A DNA stretch of 64,000 nt. Origin: Clostridia bacterium (GTDB lineage Bacteria; Bacillota; Clostridia; Oscillospirales; Acutalibacteraceae). Numbering within the stretch: the first letter of the stretch is position 1; each line of letters opens with the position of its first letter. The notes beneath the pieces were generated by a model, which worked only from the letters and a program-made list of their open reading frames with translations, was not told the origin of the DNA and did no database searches. Positions 35,727 through 44,122 of this stretch are shown here, piece after piece. A program made the position numbers and the translations under genes. The stretch covers positions 1 to 64,000 of the forward strand of contig JAFQCT010000017.1 in NCBI GenBank assembly GCA_017399405.1, given 5' to 3'.

Positions 35727-37139
35727 TTATTCAGCATCTTCGTCTTCTTCGCTTTTGTCTTTACCTGTGCTTACGATTAAGTTAGTAATGATACCGAAGA
35801 TAAGAGCTGTTGCAAGAGCTGTAACCTGAACAAGTGGTCCGTTTGTAACTGGGTTGAAACCGAAGTTGAGTGAAAGACCACCAATACCAATAACAAGAAT
35901 TGCACTTACAATGTAAAGATTCTTACTCTTGCCAAGGTCAACATCTTTAAGCATTGTAAGACCTGATACAGCAATAAGACCATAAAGAGCAACACAAGCA
36001 CCACCCATTACGCACTTAGGAATTGAGTTGATAAGTGCTACAAATGGTGTGAAGAATGAAAGAATCATACAACCAATGCCTGCTGTGATGATTGAAATAA
36101 CTGAAGCATTCTTTGTAATAGCAACACAACCGATTGATTCGCCATAAGTTGTGTTAGCAGCACCACCGAAGAAACCGCCAATGATTGAACCAACACCATC
36201 ACCGATAAGTGTTCTGTCAAGACCAGGTTCTTTAATAAGGTCTCTACCGATAAGGTTACCAAGATTCTTGTGGTCAGCAATATGCTGAGCAAGTTCAACA
36301 ACTGCAATCGGAACGAATGTAATAGCAATGTTACCAACAGCAGTAGCATCAATAGGAAGAATACCATCAACCTTATCTGTCATTGCCTGAAGGAATGTAA
36401 ATTTAGGATAATCAACAATTGATTGAATTGTAAATGGGTCAAATGCTGCCTTGAATGAGTCGAAACTCAAAATCTGAAGAGCAGCAATATCAGCAGCGTT
36501 GCCGATAAGAGTAAGAATAAGAGCAAAGATGTAACCTGCACCAACACCGATAATGAAAGGAATAAGGCGAAGATTTTTTGAACCCTTAACTGAAACAATA
36601 ACAATTGCAAAGAATGTAACTGCACCAACAAGAATTGTTACAAGGCTGTAGTCAGGACCACCGTTTGTTGACATCCAACCTGTAGCTGTGCTTGAAAGTG
36701 AAAGACCGATAATAGTAACAATAGGACCTGCAATTACAGGAGGCATAAGTTTGTTAACCCAACCTGAACCTGCAAGCTTGATAATAACTGCAAGAACTGC
36801 ATAAACAAGACCTGCAAGAGTGATACCAATAATAACGCCCCAGTAACCATAGTTCATACCGATAATTGCTGCATAAGCACCAAGGAAAGTGAAAGATGAA
36901 CCAAGGAAAACAGGACTCTTACGCTTTGTAGCAAATGTGTAGAAAAGTGTACCGATACCTGCACCAAAAAGGGCTGCTGCAGGGTCAAAAGAAAGTGTGT
37001 TACCGTTGCTCATAGCAAAGCCTGACATAAGCATTGGAACAAGCAATGTTGCCGCCATAATAGCAATCATCTGCTGAAAAGCAAAAAGCAAGGTTTTGCT
37101 TAAACCTGGGCGGTCGCTGACATCATAAATGAGTTTCAT
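35727..37139 (-). CDS. uraA: Uracil permease (NCS2/NAT family)
   Basis: 470 residues, 12-14 hydrophobic segments. VELAQHIADHKNLG and FFGGAANTTYGESIG are the substrate-site signatures of the uracil branch of nucleobase:cation symporters. The tail is acidic (SEEDEDAE). AGGAGG precedes the ATG. Transcription passes through a 150-base leader that ends in a perfect terminator hairpin, so expression is probably controlled by attenuation. upp, which turns imported uracil into UMP, lies divergently 800 bases away, with DUF523 between. Confidence 0.9.
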   Translation of the reverse strand: MKLIYDVSDRPGLSKTLLFAFQQMIAIMAATLLVPMLMSGFAMSNGNTLSFDPAAALFGAGIGTLFYTFATKRKSPVFLGSSFTFLGAYAAIIGMNYGYWGVIIGITLAGLVYAVLAVIIKLAGSGWVNKLMPPVIAGPIVTIIGLSLSSTATGWMSTNGGPDYSLVTILVGAVTFFAIVIVSVKGSKNLRLIPFIIGVGAGYIFALILTLIGNAADIAALQILSFDSFKAAFDPFTIQSIVDYPKFTFLQAMTDKVDGILPIDATAVGNIAITFVPIAVVELAQHIADHKNLGNLIGRDLIKEPGLDRTLIGDGVGSIIGGFFGGAANTTYGESIGCVAITKNASVISIITAGIGCMILSFFTPFVALINSIPKCVMGGACVALYGLIAVSGLTMLKDVDLGKSKNLYIVSAILVIGIGGLSLNFGFNPVTNGPLVQVTALATALIFGIITNLIVSTGKDKSEEDEDAE

Positions 37140-37184
37140 AAAAACAACTCCTCCTAAATTTTTCTACCCGACAACAAAAATAAA

Positions 37185-37208
37185 AACCTTGTCAATATTG
37201 ACAAGGTT
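37185..37208 (-). terminator. Attenuator hairpin in the uracil permease leader
   Basis: A perfect 24-base palindrome (AACCTTGTCAAT / ATTGACAAGGTT) followed on the minus strand by TTTTATTTTT, 46 bases before the ATG. It would stop transcription before uraA. A segment at the very start of the leader (minus CTTGACAATATT, about 37288-37277) can pair with the 3' arm with one mismatch, a possible antiterminator. No PyrR binding loop or purine-riboswitch core was recognised. Confidence 0.7.
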
Positions 37209-37299
37209 AATATGCAACAGATATTTTATGTAACACGCTACACACTTATCTTGCCTATATTTTTTGTTAAGTATTTAATATTGTCAAGTTATCTTGTGT

Positions 37300-37329
37300 A
37301 GTATACCATATATTGTGTTTTTTTGTCAA
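37300..37329 (-). promoter_or_regulatory. Promoter of the uracil permease gene
   Basis: Minus strand: -35 TTGACA (37329-37324), 18-bp spacer, -10 TATACT (37305-37300). Start of transcription should be near 37292, which gives a leader of about 150 bases. Confidence 0.65.
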
Positions 37330-37350
37330 TAATTTTCATAAAAACTCAAA

Positions 37351-37797
37351 TTATGTTTTTAATATTTTTTTGAGTTCATCGATTTCATTCTCAGTAAACA
37401 CTAAAAATCCGTTATCTAAAAACATTTTTGCTGCAACGCCATTACCTTCTATTTTGTTTCCCGTAAATGTTCCGTCATAAATAATACCTTTACCGCAAGA
37501 TGGACTATTAGCCTTAAAAACTACTGCGTCTGCATTATTGGTTTTTGCAATATAAAGAGCCATTTCAGCACCTTTAGTGTATTCATAAGTTACATCTTTA
37601 CCGTGATTGCTTATAACTTTGTCACCAACAATTTCAGCAGGGTGGCGAGGTGTACTAAGACCACCCAACTGTTCAGGACAAACGGGAATAAGAGTGTGTT
37701 CCTTTGCTAATTCCAATAATTCATCACATTGGCAGTTGTCACCTTTATAACGACAATCGCAACCTAAAAGACATCCACTTACAATAATTTTAGCCAT
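37351..37797 (-). CDS. DUF523 family protein
   Basis: 148 residues with the cysteine pattern of DUF523: VSGCLLGCDCRYKG at the N-terminus, VCPEQLGGLSTPR near 45, and NSPSCGKG near 100. The conserved cysteines hint at metal or Fe-S binding, but function is not established. It is about average length and complete. It has its own promoter and a good site (AAGGAG), and is convergent with nothing, so probably monocistronic. Confidence 0.85.
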   Translation of the reverse strand: MAKIIVSGCLLGCDCRYKGDNCQCDELLELAKEHTLIPVCPEQLGGLSTPRHPAEIVGDKVISNHGKDVTYEYTKGAEMALYIAKTNNADAVVFKANSPSCGKGIIYDGTFTGNKIEGNGVAAKMFLDNGFLVFTENEIDELKKILKT

Positions 37798-37833
37798 AAT
37801 TATTCTCCTTAAATGAACAATTCATACAATACA

Positions 37834-37862
37834 AGTATATCATATCAAAAAAATAGTGTCAA
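37834..37862 (-). promoter_or_regulatory. Promoter of the DUF523 gene
   Basis: Minus strand: -35 TTGACA (37862-37857), 17-bp spacer, -10 TATACT (37839-37834). Confidence 0.65.
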
Positions 37863-37874
37863 ATTATAAATTAC

Positions 37875-37903
37875 TTGCCAATTATACATAAATATGATAT
37901 TAT
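37875..37903 (+). promoter_or_regulatory. Promoter of upp
   Basis: -35 TTGCCA (37875-37880), 17-bp spacer, -10 TATTAT (37898-37903). It lies back to back with the DUF523 promoter. Confidence 0.5.
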
Positions 37904-37938
37904 AATTAAGATAAAGTATTACGAAATGAGGCGTCACT

Positions 37939-38613
37939 ATGTCAGATTTTACAAAGAATTTAACAAGCTTCAATGACCATCCTTTAGTTGCTCATAAAGT
38001 AACACATCTTTGCGACATCAACACAGGTTCAAAAGAATTCTGTGAAATTGTTGATGAACTTACAATGCTTATGGGTTATGAAGCACTTAAAGACCTTAAA
38101 ACAAAGATGGTACCAATTCAAGCTCCACTTGCAGATTTTGACTCTCCTGTACTTGCTGAAGATTTCACAATTGTTCCTATTCTTCGTGCAGGACTTGGTA
38201 TGGTTGAGGGACTTCGTAGACTTTCACCAACTGCAAAAGTAGGCCATATTGGTCTTTACAGAGACGAAAAAACTCTCTTACCTGTAACTTACTATTATAA
38301 AATGCCTGTTGATATTACAAAAGGCCCTGTAATTATTGTTGACCCAGCTCTCGCTACGGGTGGTAGTGTTGACGCATCTATTGACTATCTTAAAAAAGAA
38401 GGTTGCACAAATATTAAAGTTATGTGCATCTTCGCATCTGATGTAGGTGTAAATCTTCTATACGAAAAGCATCCTGATGTTAAAATATATGCAGCACAGT
38501 ATATTCCAACAGGTCTTAATAAAGATGGTTATATCGTAACAGCAGCGGGTGACGCAGGCGACCGTATTTGTGGTACTTGTAGTTACAAACCAGCAAGACC
38601 AGCAAAACCATAA
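37939..38613 (+). CDS. upp: Uracil phosphoribosyltransferase
   Basis: 224 residues. The PRPP loop is VDPALATGGS and the uracil-binding C-terminal region is AAGDAGDRICGT, both family standards (the usual GDRLFGT is GDRICGT here). PILRAGLGMVEGL is also diagnostic. Converts uracil and PRPP to UMP. The tail after the motif (CSYKPARPAKP) is about ten residues longer than in many homologues. A bidirectional hairpin follows. Confidence 0.92.
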   Translation: MSDFTKNLTSFNDHPLVAHKVTHLCDINTGSKEFCEIVDELTMLMGYEALKDLKTKMVPIQAPLADFDSPVLAEDFTIVPILRAGLGMVEGLRRLSPTAKVGHIGLYRDEKTLLPVTYYYKMPVDITKGPVIIVDPALATGGSVDASIDYLKKEGCTNIKVMCIFASDVGVNLLYEKHPDVKIYAAQYIPTGLNKDGYIVTAAGDAGDRICGTCSYKPARPAKP

Positions 38614-38631
38614 AATATTTACCAAACAAAA

Positions 38632-38658
38632 AACGGTAACTCGTTTCGAGTTACCGTT
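38632..38658. terminator. Bidirectional terminator between upp and metY
   Basis: A 12-bp perfect stem (AACGGTAACTCG / CGAGTTACCGTT) with a TTT loop, A-rich on the left and T-rich on the right, serving the two convergent genes. Confidence 0.85.
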
Positions 38659-38665
38659 AATTTTT

Positions 38666-39937
38666 TTATATCTGTGCAAGTGCTTGTTCAATATCTGCGA
38701 TTATATCTTCAACATTCTCAATACCTACTGAGAATCTAATAAGGTCAGGTGAAACACCACATTCAACAAGTTCTTGGTCGCTTAACTGTCTGTGAGTTGA
38801 ACTTGCAGGGTGAAGAACACAAGTTCTTGCATCTGCAACATGAGTAACAACTGCTGCAAGTTTAAGTGAGTTCATAAACTTCTCTGCTGCATCTCTGCCA
38901 CCCTTAACACCGAATGAAACAACACCACAAGTGCCCTTTGGCATATATTTCTGAACAAGGTCATAATACTTGTTTCCTGGGAGAGCAGGGTAGTTAACCC
39001 AAGAAATCTTGTCGTTTGTTTCAAGATACTTTGCAACTGCAAGAGCGTTAGAGCAATGTCTTTCCATACGAAGGTGAAGTGTTTCAAGACCTAAGTTAAG
39101 ATAGTATGAGTTTTGTGGAGCAGGAGTTGAACCATAGTCGCGAAGAAGCTGTGCAACAATCTTTGTAATGTAACCTGCCTTGCCAAAATCCTTTGTATAA
39201 ACAGCACCGTGATAGCTTTCATCAGGTTGTGTAAGTCCAGGGAATTTGTCATTCTGTTCCCAGTCAAAGTTACCGCTGTCAATAACTGCACCGCCAATAA
39301 TATTAGCGTGACCTTCCATATATTTAGTAGTTGAATGTGTAACAATATCAGCACCAAATTCGAATGGTCTACAGTTAATAGGTGTAGGGAATGTATTGTC
39401 GATAATAAGTGGCACACCGTTAGCGTGAGCAACTTTTGCAAACTTTTCAATATCAAGAATATCAAGTGATGGGTTTGCAATAGTTTCACCGAAAAGTGCC
39501 TTTGTATTTGGTTTGAAAGCAGCCTGAATTTCTTCTTCACTTGCATTTGGGTCAACAAATGTAACTTCAATACCCAATTTTCTCATTGTAACATTGAAAA
39601 GGTTGAATGTACCACCGTAAATTGTGGCAGCACTTACAAAGTGGTCGCCTGCACCCATAATGTTAATGAGTGAGAAGAAGTTTGCGGCTTGTCCTGAAGA
39701 TGTAAGAACGCCTGCAACACCACCCTCAAGCATTGTTATTTTCTGTGCAACTGCATCACTTGTAGGGTTAGCAAGACGAGTATACATATAGCCTGGCTCA
39801 AGGTCAAAAAGTTTAGCCATAGCCTCACTTGTATCATATTTGAAAGTTGTACTCTGATTGATTGGGAGTACTCTTGGTTCACCATTTTTAGGGCGATAAG
39901 CACCCTGAACGCAATTAGTTTCTATTTTATAAGCCAT
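38666..39937 (-). CDS. metY: O-acetylhomoserine sulfhydrylase
   Basis: 423 residues of the Cys/Met PLP enzyme family. The lysine that binds PLP is in HSTTKYMEGH; YTRLANPTSDA and RFSVGIENVEDI are standard. The length (~425) and the insert between residues 230 and 270 fit MetY rather than the ~380-residue MetB/MetC. It makes homocysteine from O-acetylhomoserine and sulfide. It follows the iPGM-like gene by five bases, so the two are co-transcribed. Confidence 0.88.
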   Translation of the reverse strand: MAYKIETNCVQGAYRPKNGEPRVLPINQSTTFKYDTSEAMAKLFDLEPGYMYTRLANPTSDAVAQKITMLEGGVAGVLTSSGQAANFFSLINIMGAGDHFVSAATIYGGTFNLFNVTMRKLGIEVTFVDPNASEEEIQAAFKPNTKALFGETIANPSLDILDIEKFAKVAHANGVPLIIDNTFPTPINCRPFEFGADIVTHSTTKYMEGHANIIGGAVIDSGNFDWEQNDKFPGLTQPDESYHGAVYTKDFGKAGYITKIVAQLLRDYGSTPAPQNSYYLNLGLETLHLRMERHCSNALAVAKYLETNDKISWVNYPALPGNKYYDLVQKYMPKGTCGVVSFGVKGGRDAAEKFMNSLKLAAVVTHVADARTCVLHPASSTHRQLSDQELVECGVSPDLIRFSVGIENVEDIIADIEQALAQI

Positions 39938-39942
39938 TTTAA

Positions 39943-41151
39943 TCAGTCCTCCAAAAATTTCTTCATAAGTGCAACACCGCTATCTACAAAAATGCCTGTT
40001 GCCTTTGCAGTTTCTTCATTGATAGTATCAACGCCATTCACTTCATTATTCTTATGATAAATCATAAACGGAACAGGGTCAGATGCGTGAGTTGCAGTAA
40101 CAATAGGTGTTGGGTGGTCAGGAAGAATCATAATCTTGTAATCATCATAATCCTTTAATCCATCAAATATAATTGGGAGCACTTGCTCGTCAATAATCTC
40201 AATAGCACGAACTTTGTTTTCAGGCTCGCGTCTGTGACCACATTCATCAGGTGCTTCAATGTGAATATATGCGTAATCGCAACCATTTTTTAATGCATCA
40301 ACTGCAGCCTGTGCTTTGCCCTTGAAGTTTGTGTCTATGTATCCTGTTGCACCCTCTACATCAGGTGTTTCCATTTTTGCACATTTGCCGATACCTTTAA
40401 GCAAGTCAACTGCTGAAATTACAGCACCTTTAATGCCATAAAGTTCCTCAAATGGTGAAAGTGCAGGCTTTTTGCCTTCACCCCAAAGCCATATTGAGTT
40501 TGCAGGACGCTTACCGTTCTTGATTCTTTCAAGATTTACAGGGTGGTCTTTAAGCAAATCGTAACTTTCTTTCATCATTCTGATAAGGTCAGTTGCATTT
40601 TCACTTGTTGAAAGATATTCACCTACAACTCTGCCTGAAATATCGTGTGGAGGAGTCATATTTCCTAAATCTGTTGTACCCTTATCCCATACAAGACAAT
40701 GACGGTAACTTACACCACTATAGAATTTGTAAATGTCATTACCAAAATGAGCCTCAACTGTTTCAATAATTTTTTCGGCTTCTTCTGTTGAAATATCGTC
40801 AGCACAGTAGTCAACCATAGTCTTGTCTGCGTAGTTTTCTTCATCTGAAAGAGTAACAATATTACAACGAAGTGTAACATCTGTATCTTTAAGGTCAACG
40901 CCGATGTTTGCAGCCTCAAGTGGACTTCTGCCTGTGTAGTAAATTGATGGGTCAAATCCCATAACGCTCATATTTGCAACATCACTGCCCGGTTTCATGC
41001 CGTCAGGAACAGTTTTAACAAGACCTACCGTACCTTTTTTAGCGAGTGAGTCAAAGTTTGGCTTGTTTGCCATCATCATAGGCGTTTTACCATCAAATTG
41101 TGGAACAGGGTAGTCCGCCATTCCATCATATAAAACTACAACATATTTCAT
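39943..41151 (-). CDS. apgM: iPGM-like metalloenzyme; possible homoserine kinase
   Basis: 402 residues of the archaeal-type cofactor-independent phosphoglycerate mutase family. VVLYDGMADYP gives the first metal aspartate, GSDVANMSVMGFDP the nucleophile serine, HIEAPDECGHRRE and PDHPTP the other metal ligands. One bacterial subgroup has been proposed to act as homoserine kinase because it sits beside threonine/methionine genes. Here it is directly upstream of metY, which favours that reading over glycolysis. Ribosome site GGAGG. Family certain, function open. Confidence 0.8.
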   Translation of the reverse strand: MKYVVVLYDGMADYPVPQFDGKTPMMMANKPNFDSLAKKGTVGLVKTVPDGMKPGSDVANMSVMGFDPSIYYTGRSPLEAANIGVDLKDTDVTLRCNIVTLSDEENYADKTMVDYCADDISTEEAEKIIETVEAHFGNDIYKFYSGVSYRHCLVWDKGTTDLGNMTPPHDISGRVVGEYLSTSENATDLIRMMKESYDLLKDHPVNLERIKNGKRPANSIWLWGEGKKPALSPFEELYGIKGAVISAVDLLKGIGKCAKMETPDVEGATGYIDTNFKGKAQAAVDALKNGCDYAYIHIEAPDECGHRREPENKVRAIEIIDEQVLPIIFDGLKDYDDYKIMILPDHPTPIVTATHASDPVPFMIYHKNNEVNGVDTINEETAKATGIFVDSGVALMKKFLED

Positions 41152-41177
41152 AAAATTTGCCTCCAGGGGATAAAAGT

Positions 41178-42083
41178 TTATTCGCTGATTTCTTCTTCTG
41201 AAGTTTCTTTTTCTTCTTCAACAACTTCAGTTTCAACTGTTTCTTCAACAACAGTATCTTCTGTTGATTCTTCTACAACCTGTTCTTCAACTACTGTTTC
41301 AACATTTGTCTCAACATCTCTTTCAATATATGAATATAAAACAGGAGGTTCTGCATTTGTATCTGCATTGTATTCTGCATTTTCTTCGGGAACAATAGGC
41401 AAAATACCAAATTCGTCTGGTGTCGCAACACCACTCATAATAGCGTTATGCTTTAAGTTTTCATAGTACATAGCAGTTGTACAGCCTACATAAGGTGCTA
41501 CATAAAGATTAGCAATACCAAATGTAACTGCAACTAATAAATACCATAAAATAAATGAAAGTTCCATAACAAAAAGTTCGCCTTTGAAACCATCTGTCAT
41601 ACGCTTGCTTAAATCTCTTGCCTGTTTACCGTCAAGATTTGGATTATCGTGAATAATCTGGTGAACAAAGAACCATTCAAGACCTTTAATAATACCGGGG
41701 ATAATAAATAATAATGTCCAAAGAACTGTAAAAATTTCAGTAACAACGCCAACTTTGAAGTATGTGCCATAGTTGTCAAGACCTTCACGGTAAAGTGATT
41801 TCCAATCAGGGTTACCACCACGAAGATGATTAAGGAAATAACCTGCCATACCGATTGTGAAAGGCACAAGTAACCAAGCAATAATACTTGAACTACTTGA
41901 AGTAGATGTGCTTATCATTTCACCATCTTCAGAGAAGTGCTGAACAACTTCAACACCACCGCTGATTGCACCTTGAATCAATGTGAGAGGCAGACAAGCC
42001 AAAGCCATATAAAGCCATCTGCGGTCAACACCGATAAACTCGCGAGCCTGTTGTTTAATTGCTGCTCTGTTCAAAATTTCCAT
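41178..42083 (-). CDS. DUF975 family membrane protein with acidic tail
   Basis: 301 residues. NRAAIKQQAREFIG opens like other DUF975 proteins, then about six hydrophobic segments. The last 60 residues are an unusual run of Glu, Val and Thr (EEQVVEESTEDTVVEE and onward), probably a disordered cytoplasmic tail. The start at 42083 has AGAGGG upstream; an ATG at 42101 would place the site inside the coding region. First gene of an apparent unit with apgM and metY, although the link in function is unclear. Confidence 0.75.
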   Translation of the reverse strand: MEILNRAAIKQQAREFIGVDRRWLYMALACLPLTLIQGAISGGVEVVQHFSEDGEMISTSTSSSSSIIAWLLVPFTIGMAGYFLNHLRGGNPDWKSLYREGLDNYGTYFKVGVVTEIFTVLWTLLFIIPGIIKGLEWFFVHQIIHDNPNLDGKQARDLSKRMTDGFKGELFVMELSFILWYLLVAVTFGIANLYVAPYVGCTTAMYYENLKHNAIMSGVATPDEFGILPIVPEENAEYNADTNAEPPVLYSYIERDVETNVETVVEEQVVEESTEDTVVEETVETEVVEEEKETSEEEISE

Positions 42084-42116
42084 ATATAAACCCTCTTTCA
42101 TAATTTGGTTAATATA

Positions 42117-42145
42117 ATTTTATCATATAAAATATATAATGTAAA
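42117..42145 (-). promoter_or_regulatory. Promoter of the DUF975-apgM-metY unit
   Basis: Minus strand: -35 TTTACA (42145-42140), 17-bp spacer, -10 TAAAAT (42122-42117). Confidence 0.55.
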
Positions 42146-42183
42146 GAAACTATTTTTGTCTTATTGATAAAAGTAAAAATATA

Positions 42184-42203
42184 ATAATTACGCATTACGA
42201 ATT
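42184..42203. repeat. Dispersed repeat: ATTACGCATTACGAATTA
   Basis: The sequence ATTACGCATTACGAATTA recurs in inverted orientation just after groEL (51743-51762, TAATTCGTAATGCGTAATTA). Both copies lie a few bases after a stop codon (ttcA-like and groEL). Such GTAATGCGTAAT strings are common dispersed repeats. Confidence 0.55.
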
Positions 42204-42209
42204 ACAAAT

Positions 42210-42935
42210 TCAGCATTCGTCAATTCCCCAACCGCTTATATCTCCTCGTTGCATACCACCAATGATTTTCTGTCGTAGTGCAGGGTAACGCTTTTCTAAC
42301 TCTATAAGAAGCTTTTTTGTGTCCTCACGATTAGTTTTCTCATCAGCAGGGCATTTGCTTTCGACTATCGGCACACTTTCTTTGTTTGCCACTCGTGTAA
42401 TATCGCTTTCGTATGCAAAAACCATAGGTCTAATCATATAAAGGTCTTTTCGTGATAAATAAGAAACAGGGGAGAAACATTCAGCCCTACCATTGCCGAA
42501 TAAATTCATAATAAAGGTTTCAGCCGCATCGTCCATGTGATGCCCGAGGGCTATCTTATTGCAACCTAACTCTTTAGCGGTATCGTGTAAAAGTCCGCGT
42601 CTCATTCTTGCACATAAACTGCAAGGATTACTTTCTTTACGCTCTTCAAATATAATGTGATAGAGTTCTGTTTTCTTTATAGTATATGGTATGTCATATT
42701 TATCGCAGATTGCTTGAATTTCAGAATAATCTGCACACTCATTATTGAATTGTGGGTCTAAAGTAATGGCACAAATGTCAAATTTTTTAGGATAAAATAT
42801 TTTAAGATTGATAAGGCATAAAAGCATAACAACACTGTCTTTGCCACCCGAAACACAAACACCGATTTTATCGCCATCTTCAATCATATTATATTTGTCA
42901 ACAGCCGCACGGACTAAACTTAATAACTTTTGCAT
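42210..42935 (-). CDS. TtcA-like tRNA thiolation ATPase
   Basis: 241 residues. The PP-loop is VSGGKDSVV (about 28-36), and NPCSLCARMRRG holds the CxxC typical of the TtcA/TilS-related group that binds an iron-sulfur cluster to thiolate tRNA. A second cysteine region is ESKCPADEKTNRE, which together with the CxxC fits TtcA. It lies divergent from rplM. The base modified (2-thiocytidine or other) is not decided by sequence alone. Confidence 0.8.
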   Translation of the reverse strand: MQKLLSLVRAAVDKYNMIEDGDKIGVCVSGGKDSVVMLLCLINLKIFYPKKFDICAITLDPQFNNECADYSEIQAICDKYDIPYTIKKTELYHIIFEERKESNPCSLCARMRRGLLHDTAKELGCNKIALGHHMDDAAETFIMNLFGNGRAECFSPVSYLSRKDLYMIRPMVFAYESDITRVANKESVPIVESKCPADEKTNREDTKKLLIELEKRYPALRQKIIGGMQRGDISGWGIDEC

Positions 42936-42967
42936 ACCTTACATCTCACTTAAATGATATTACCAAC

Positions 42968-42996
42968 ATTTTATATCAATATTAGTTAAAAGTAAA
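42968..42996 (-). promoter_or_regulatory. Promoter of the TtcA-like gene
   Basis: Minus strand: -35 TTTACT (42996-42991), 17-bp spacer, -10 TAAAAT (42973-42968). Confidence 0.5.
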
Positions 42997-43101
42997 CAAA
43001 TATTTTCAAAAATAATAAAAAAGAAAAATATATGAAAAATAAAGAAAAACAAAGAAAAATAAAGATTTATATTTCTCTCATTAAATTTTCAAAAAAATGT
43101 G

Positions 43102-43130
43102 TTGACAATTGGTTTTACCTTTGATATAAT
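43102..43130 (+). promoter_or_regulatory. Promoter of rplM-rpsI
   Basis: Consensus -35 TTGACA (43102-43107), 17-bp spacer, -10 TATAAT (43125-43130). The leader is only about 30 bases, too short for the L13 leader RNA described in some Firmicutes. GGAGG precedes rplM. Confidence 0.75.
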
Positions 43131-43168
43131 TCTCGAGCAATTAAAAATAATATTCGGAGGTAAGTTCT

Positions 43169-43597
43169 ATGTCAACTTATATGCCAAAAAAGGGCGACAT
43201 TACCCGTAACTGGTATGTGCTTGACGCTGCAGGCAAAACTCTTGGTAGCGTTGCTGCTGAAGCTGCAGTTCTTCTTAGAGGTAAGCACAAGCCAACATTC
43301 ACACCTCATGCAGATTGCGGTGACCATGTAATCGTTATCAATGCAGAAAAGGTTGTACTTACAGGTAACAAGCTTGAACAGAAAATGTATTATCATCACA
43401 CAGGTTATGTTGGTAACATGAAAGAAGTTAAGTACAAGACTCTTATGAAAACAAAGCCAGAGTTCGCAGTAACAAAGGCAATTAAGGGTATGATTCCTGA
43501 TACAGTAATCGGTCGTCAGGCACTTACAAGACTTCGTGTATACCGCGGCGCAGAGCACAAACATGCTGCTCAGAAACCTGAAACAAGAGAATTTTAA
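43169..43597 (+). CDS. rplM: 50S ribosomal protein L13
   Basis: 142 residues, full length. [32 protein letters not shown] and the C-terminal [20 protein letters not shown] are L13 signatures. It assembles early into the large subunit. Paired with rpsI 18 bases downstream, the universal order. Confidence 0.97.
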   Translation: MSTYMPKKGDITRNWYVLDAAGKTLGSVAAEAAVLLRGKHKPTFTPHADCGDHVIVINAEKVVLTGNKLEQKMYYHHTGYVGNMKEVKYKTLMKTKPEFAVTKAIKGMIPDTVIGRQALTRLRVYRGAEHKHAAQKPETREF

Positions 43598-43615
43598 GAA
43601 AGGGAGGCTATATAA

Positions 43616-44014
43616 ATGTACGAAACAAGTCCATTTTTCTACGGTACAGGTAGAAGAAAGAAATCAGTAGCTCGTGTACGCGTTTATGCAGGTACAGGCA
43701 AAATCATTATCAACGACAGAGAAATCGACGATTATTTCGGTCTTGAAACACTTAAACTTATCGTTCGTCAGCCTCTTGCTCTTACAGGAACAACTGACAA
43801 GTTCGATATCGTATGCCGTGTAAACGGTGGTGGCGTTACAGGTCAGGCTGGTGCTATCCGTCACGGTCTTTCTCGTGCTCTTCTTCAGTATGACGAAAAC
43901 CTTCGTCCTGCTCTCAAGAAAGCAGGTTTCTTAACAAGAGACCCAAGAATGAAAGAAAGAAAGAAATACGGTCTCAAAGGTGCTCGTCGTGCACCTCAGT
44001 TCAGCAAACGATAA
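43616..44014 (+). CDS. rpsI: 30S ribosomal protein S9
   Basis: 132 residues. [20 protein letters not shown] at the start, [19 protein letters not shown] in the middle, and the basic C-terminus ending in QFSKR, which reaches the P-site tRNA in the ribosome. Complete. A terminator follows 21 bases after the stop. Confidence 0.97.
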   Translation: MYETSPFFYGTGRRKKSVARVRVYAGTGKIIINDREIDDYFGLETLKLIVRQPLALTGTTDKFDIVCRVNGGGVTGQAGAIRHGLSRALLQYDENLRPALKKAGFLTRDPRMKERKKYGLKGARRAPQFSKR

Positions 44015-44035
44015 ATTTTATCATTGCAAATTTTC

Positions 44036-44057
44036 AGCACTCACATTTGTGGGTGCT
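44036..44057 (+). terminator. Terminator of rplM-rpsI
   Basis: Stem AGCACTCAC / GTGGGTGCT (one G-T pair) with an ATTT loop, followed by GTTTTTT. Confidence 0.8.
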
Positions 44058-44122
44058 GTTTTTTATACTTTTTTAAGTTTATATGTTGAATTTCCAAAAA
44101 CAAAGTAGTACAATCATTCACG

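Noticed and set aside
37140-37300. PyrR-regulated or purine-riboswitch leader before uraA
   Set aside because: Neither the PyrR binding loop nor the purine aptamer core can be found; only an attenuator hairpin is supported.
39091-39570. 159-codon open frame on the minus strand within metY
   Set aside because: Out-of-frame shadow, Leu/Thr-rich, inside a perfectly normal metY coding frame.
39938-39942. S-box (SAM) or T-box control directly upstream of metY
   Set aside because: Only five bases separate it from the upstream gene, and no such element precedes the first gene of the unit either.
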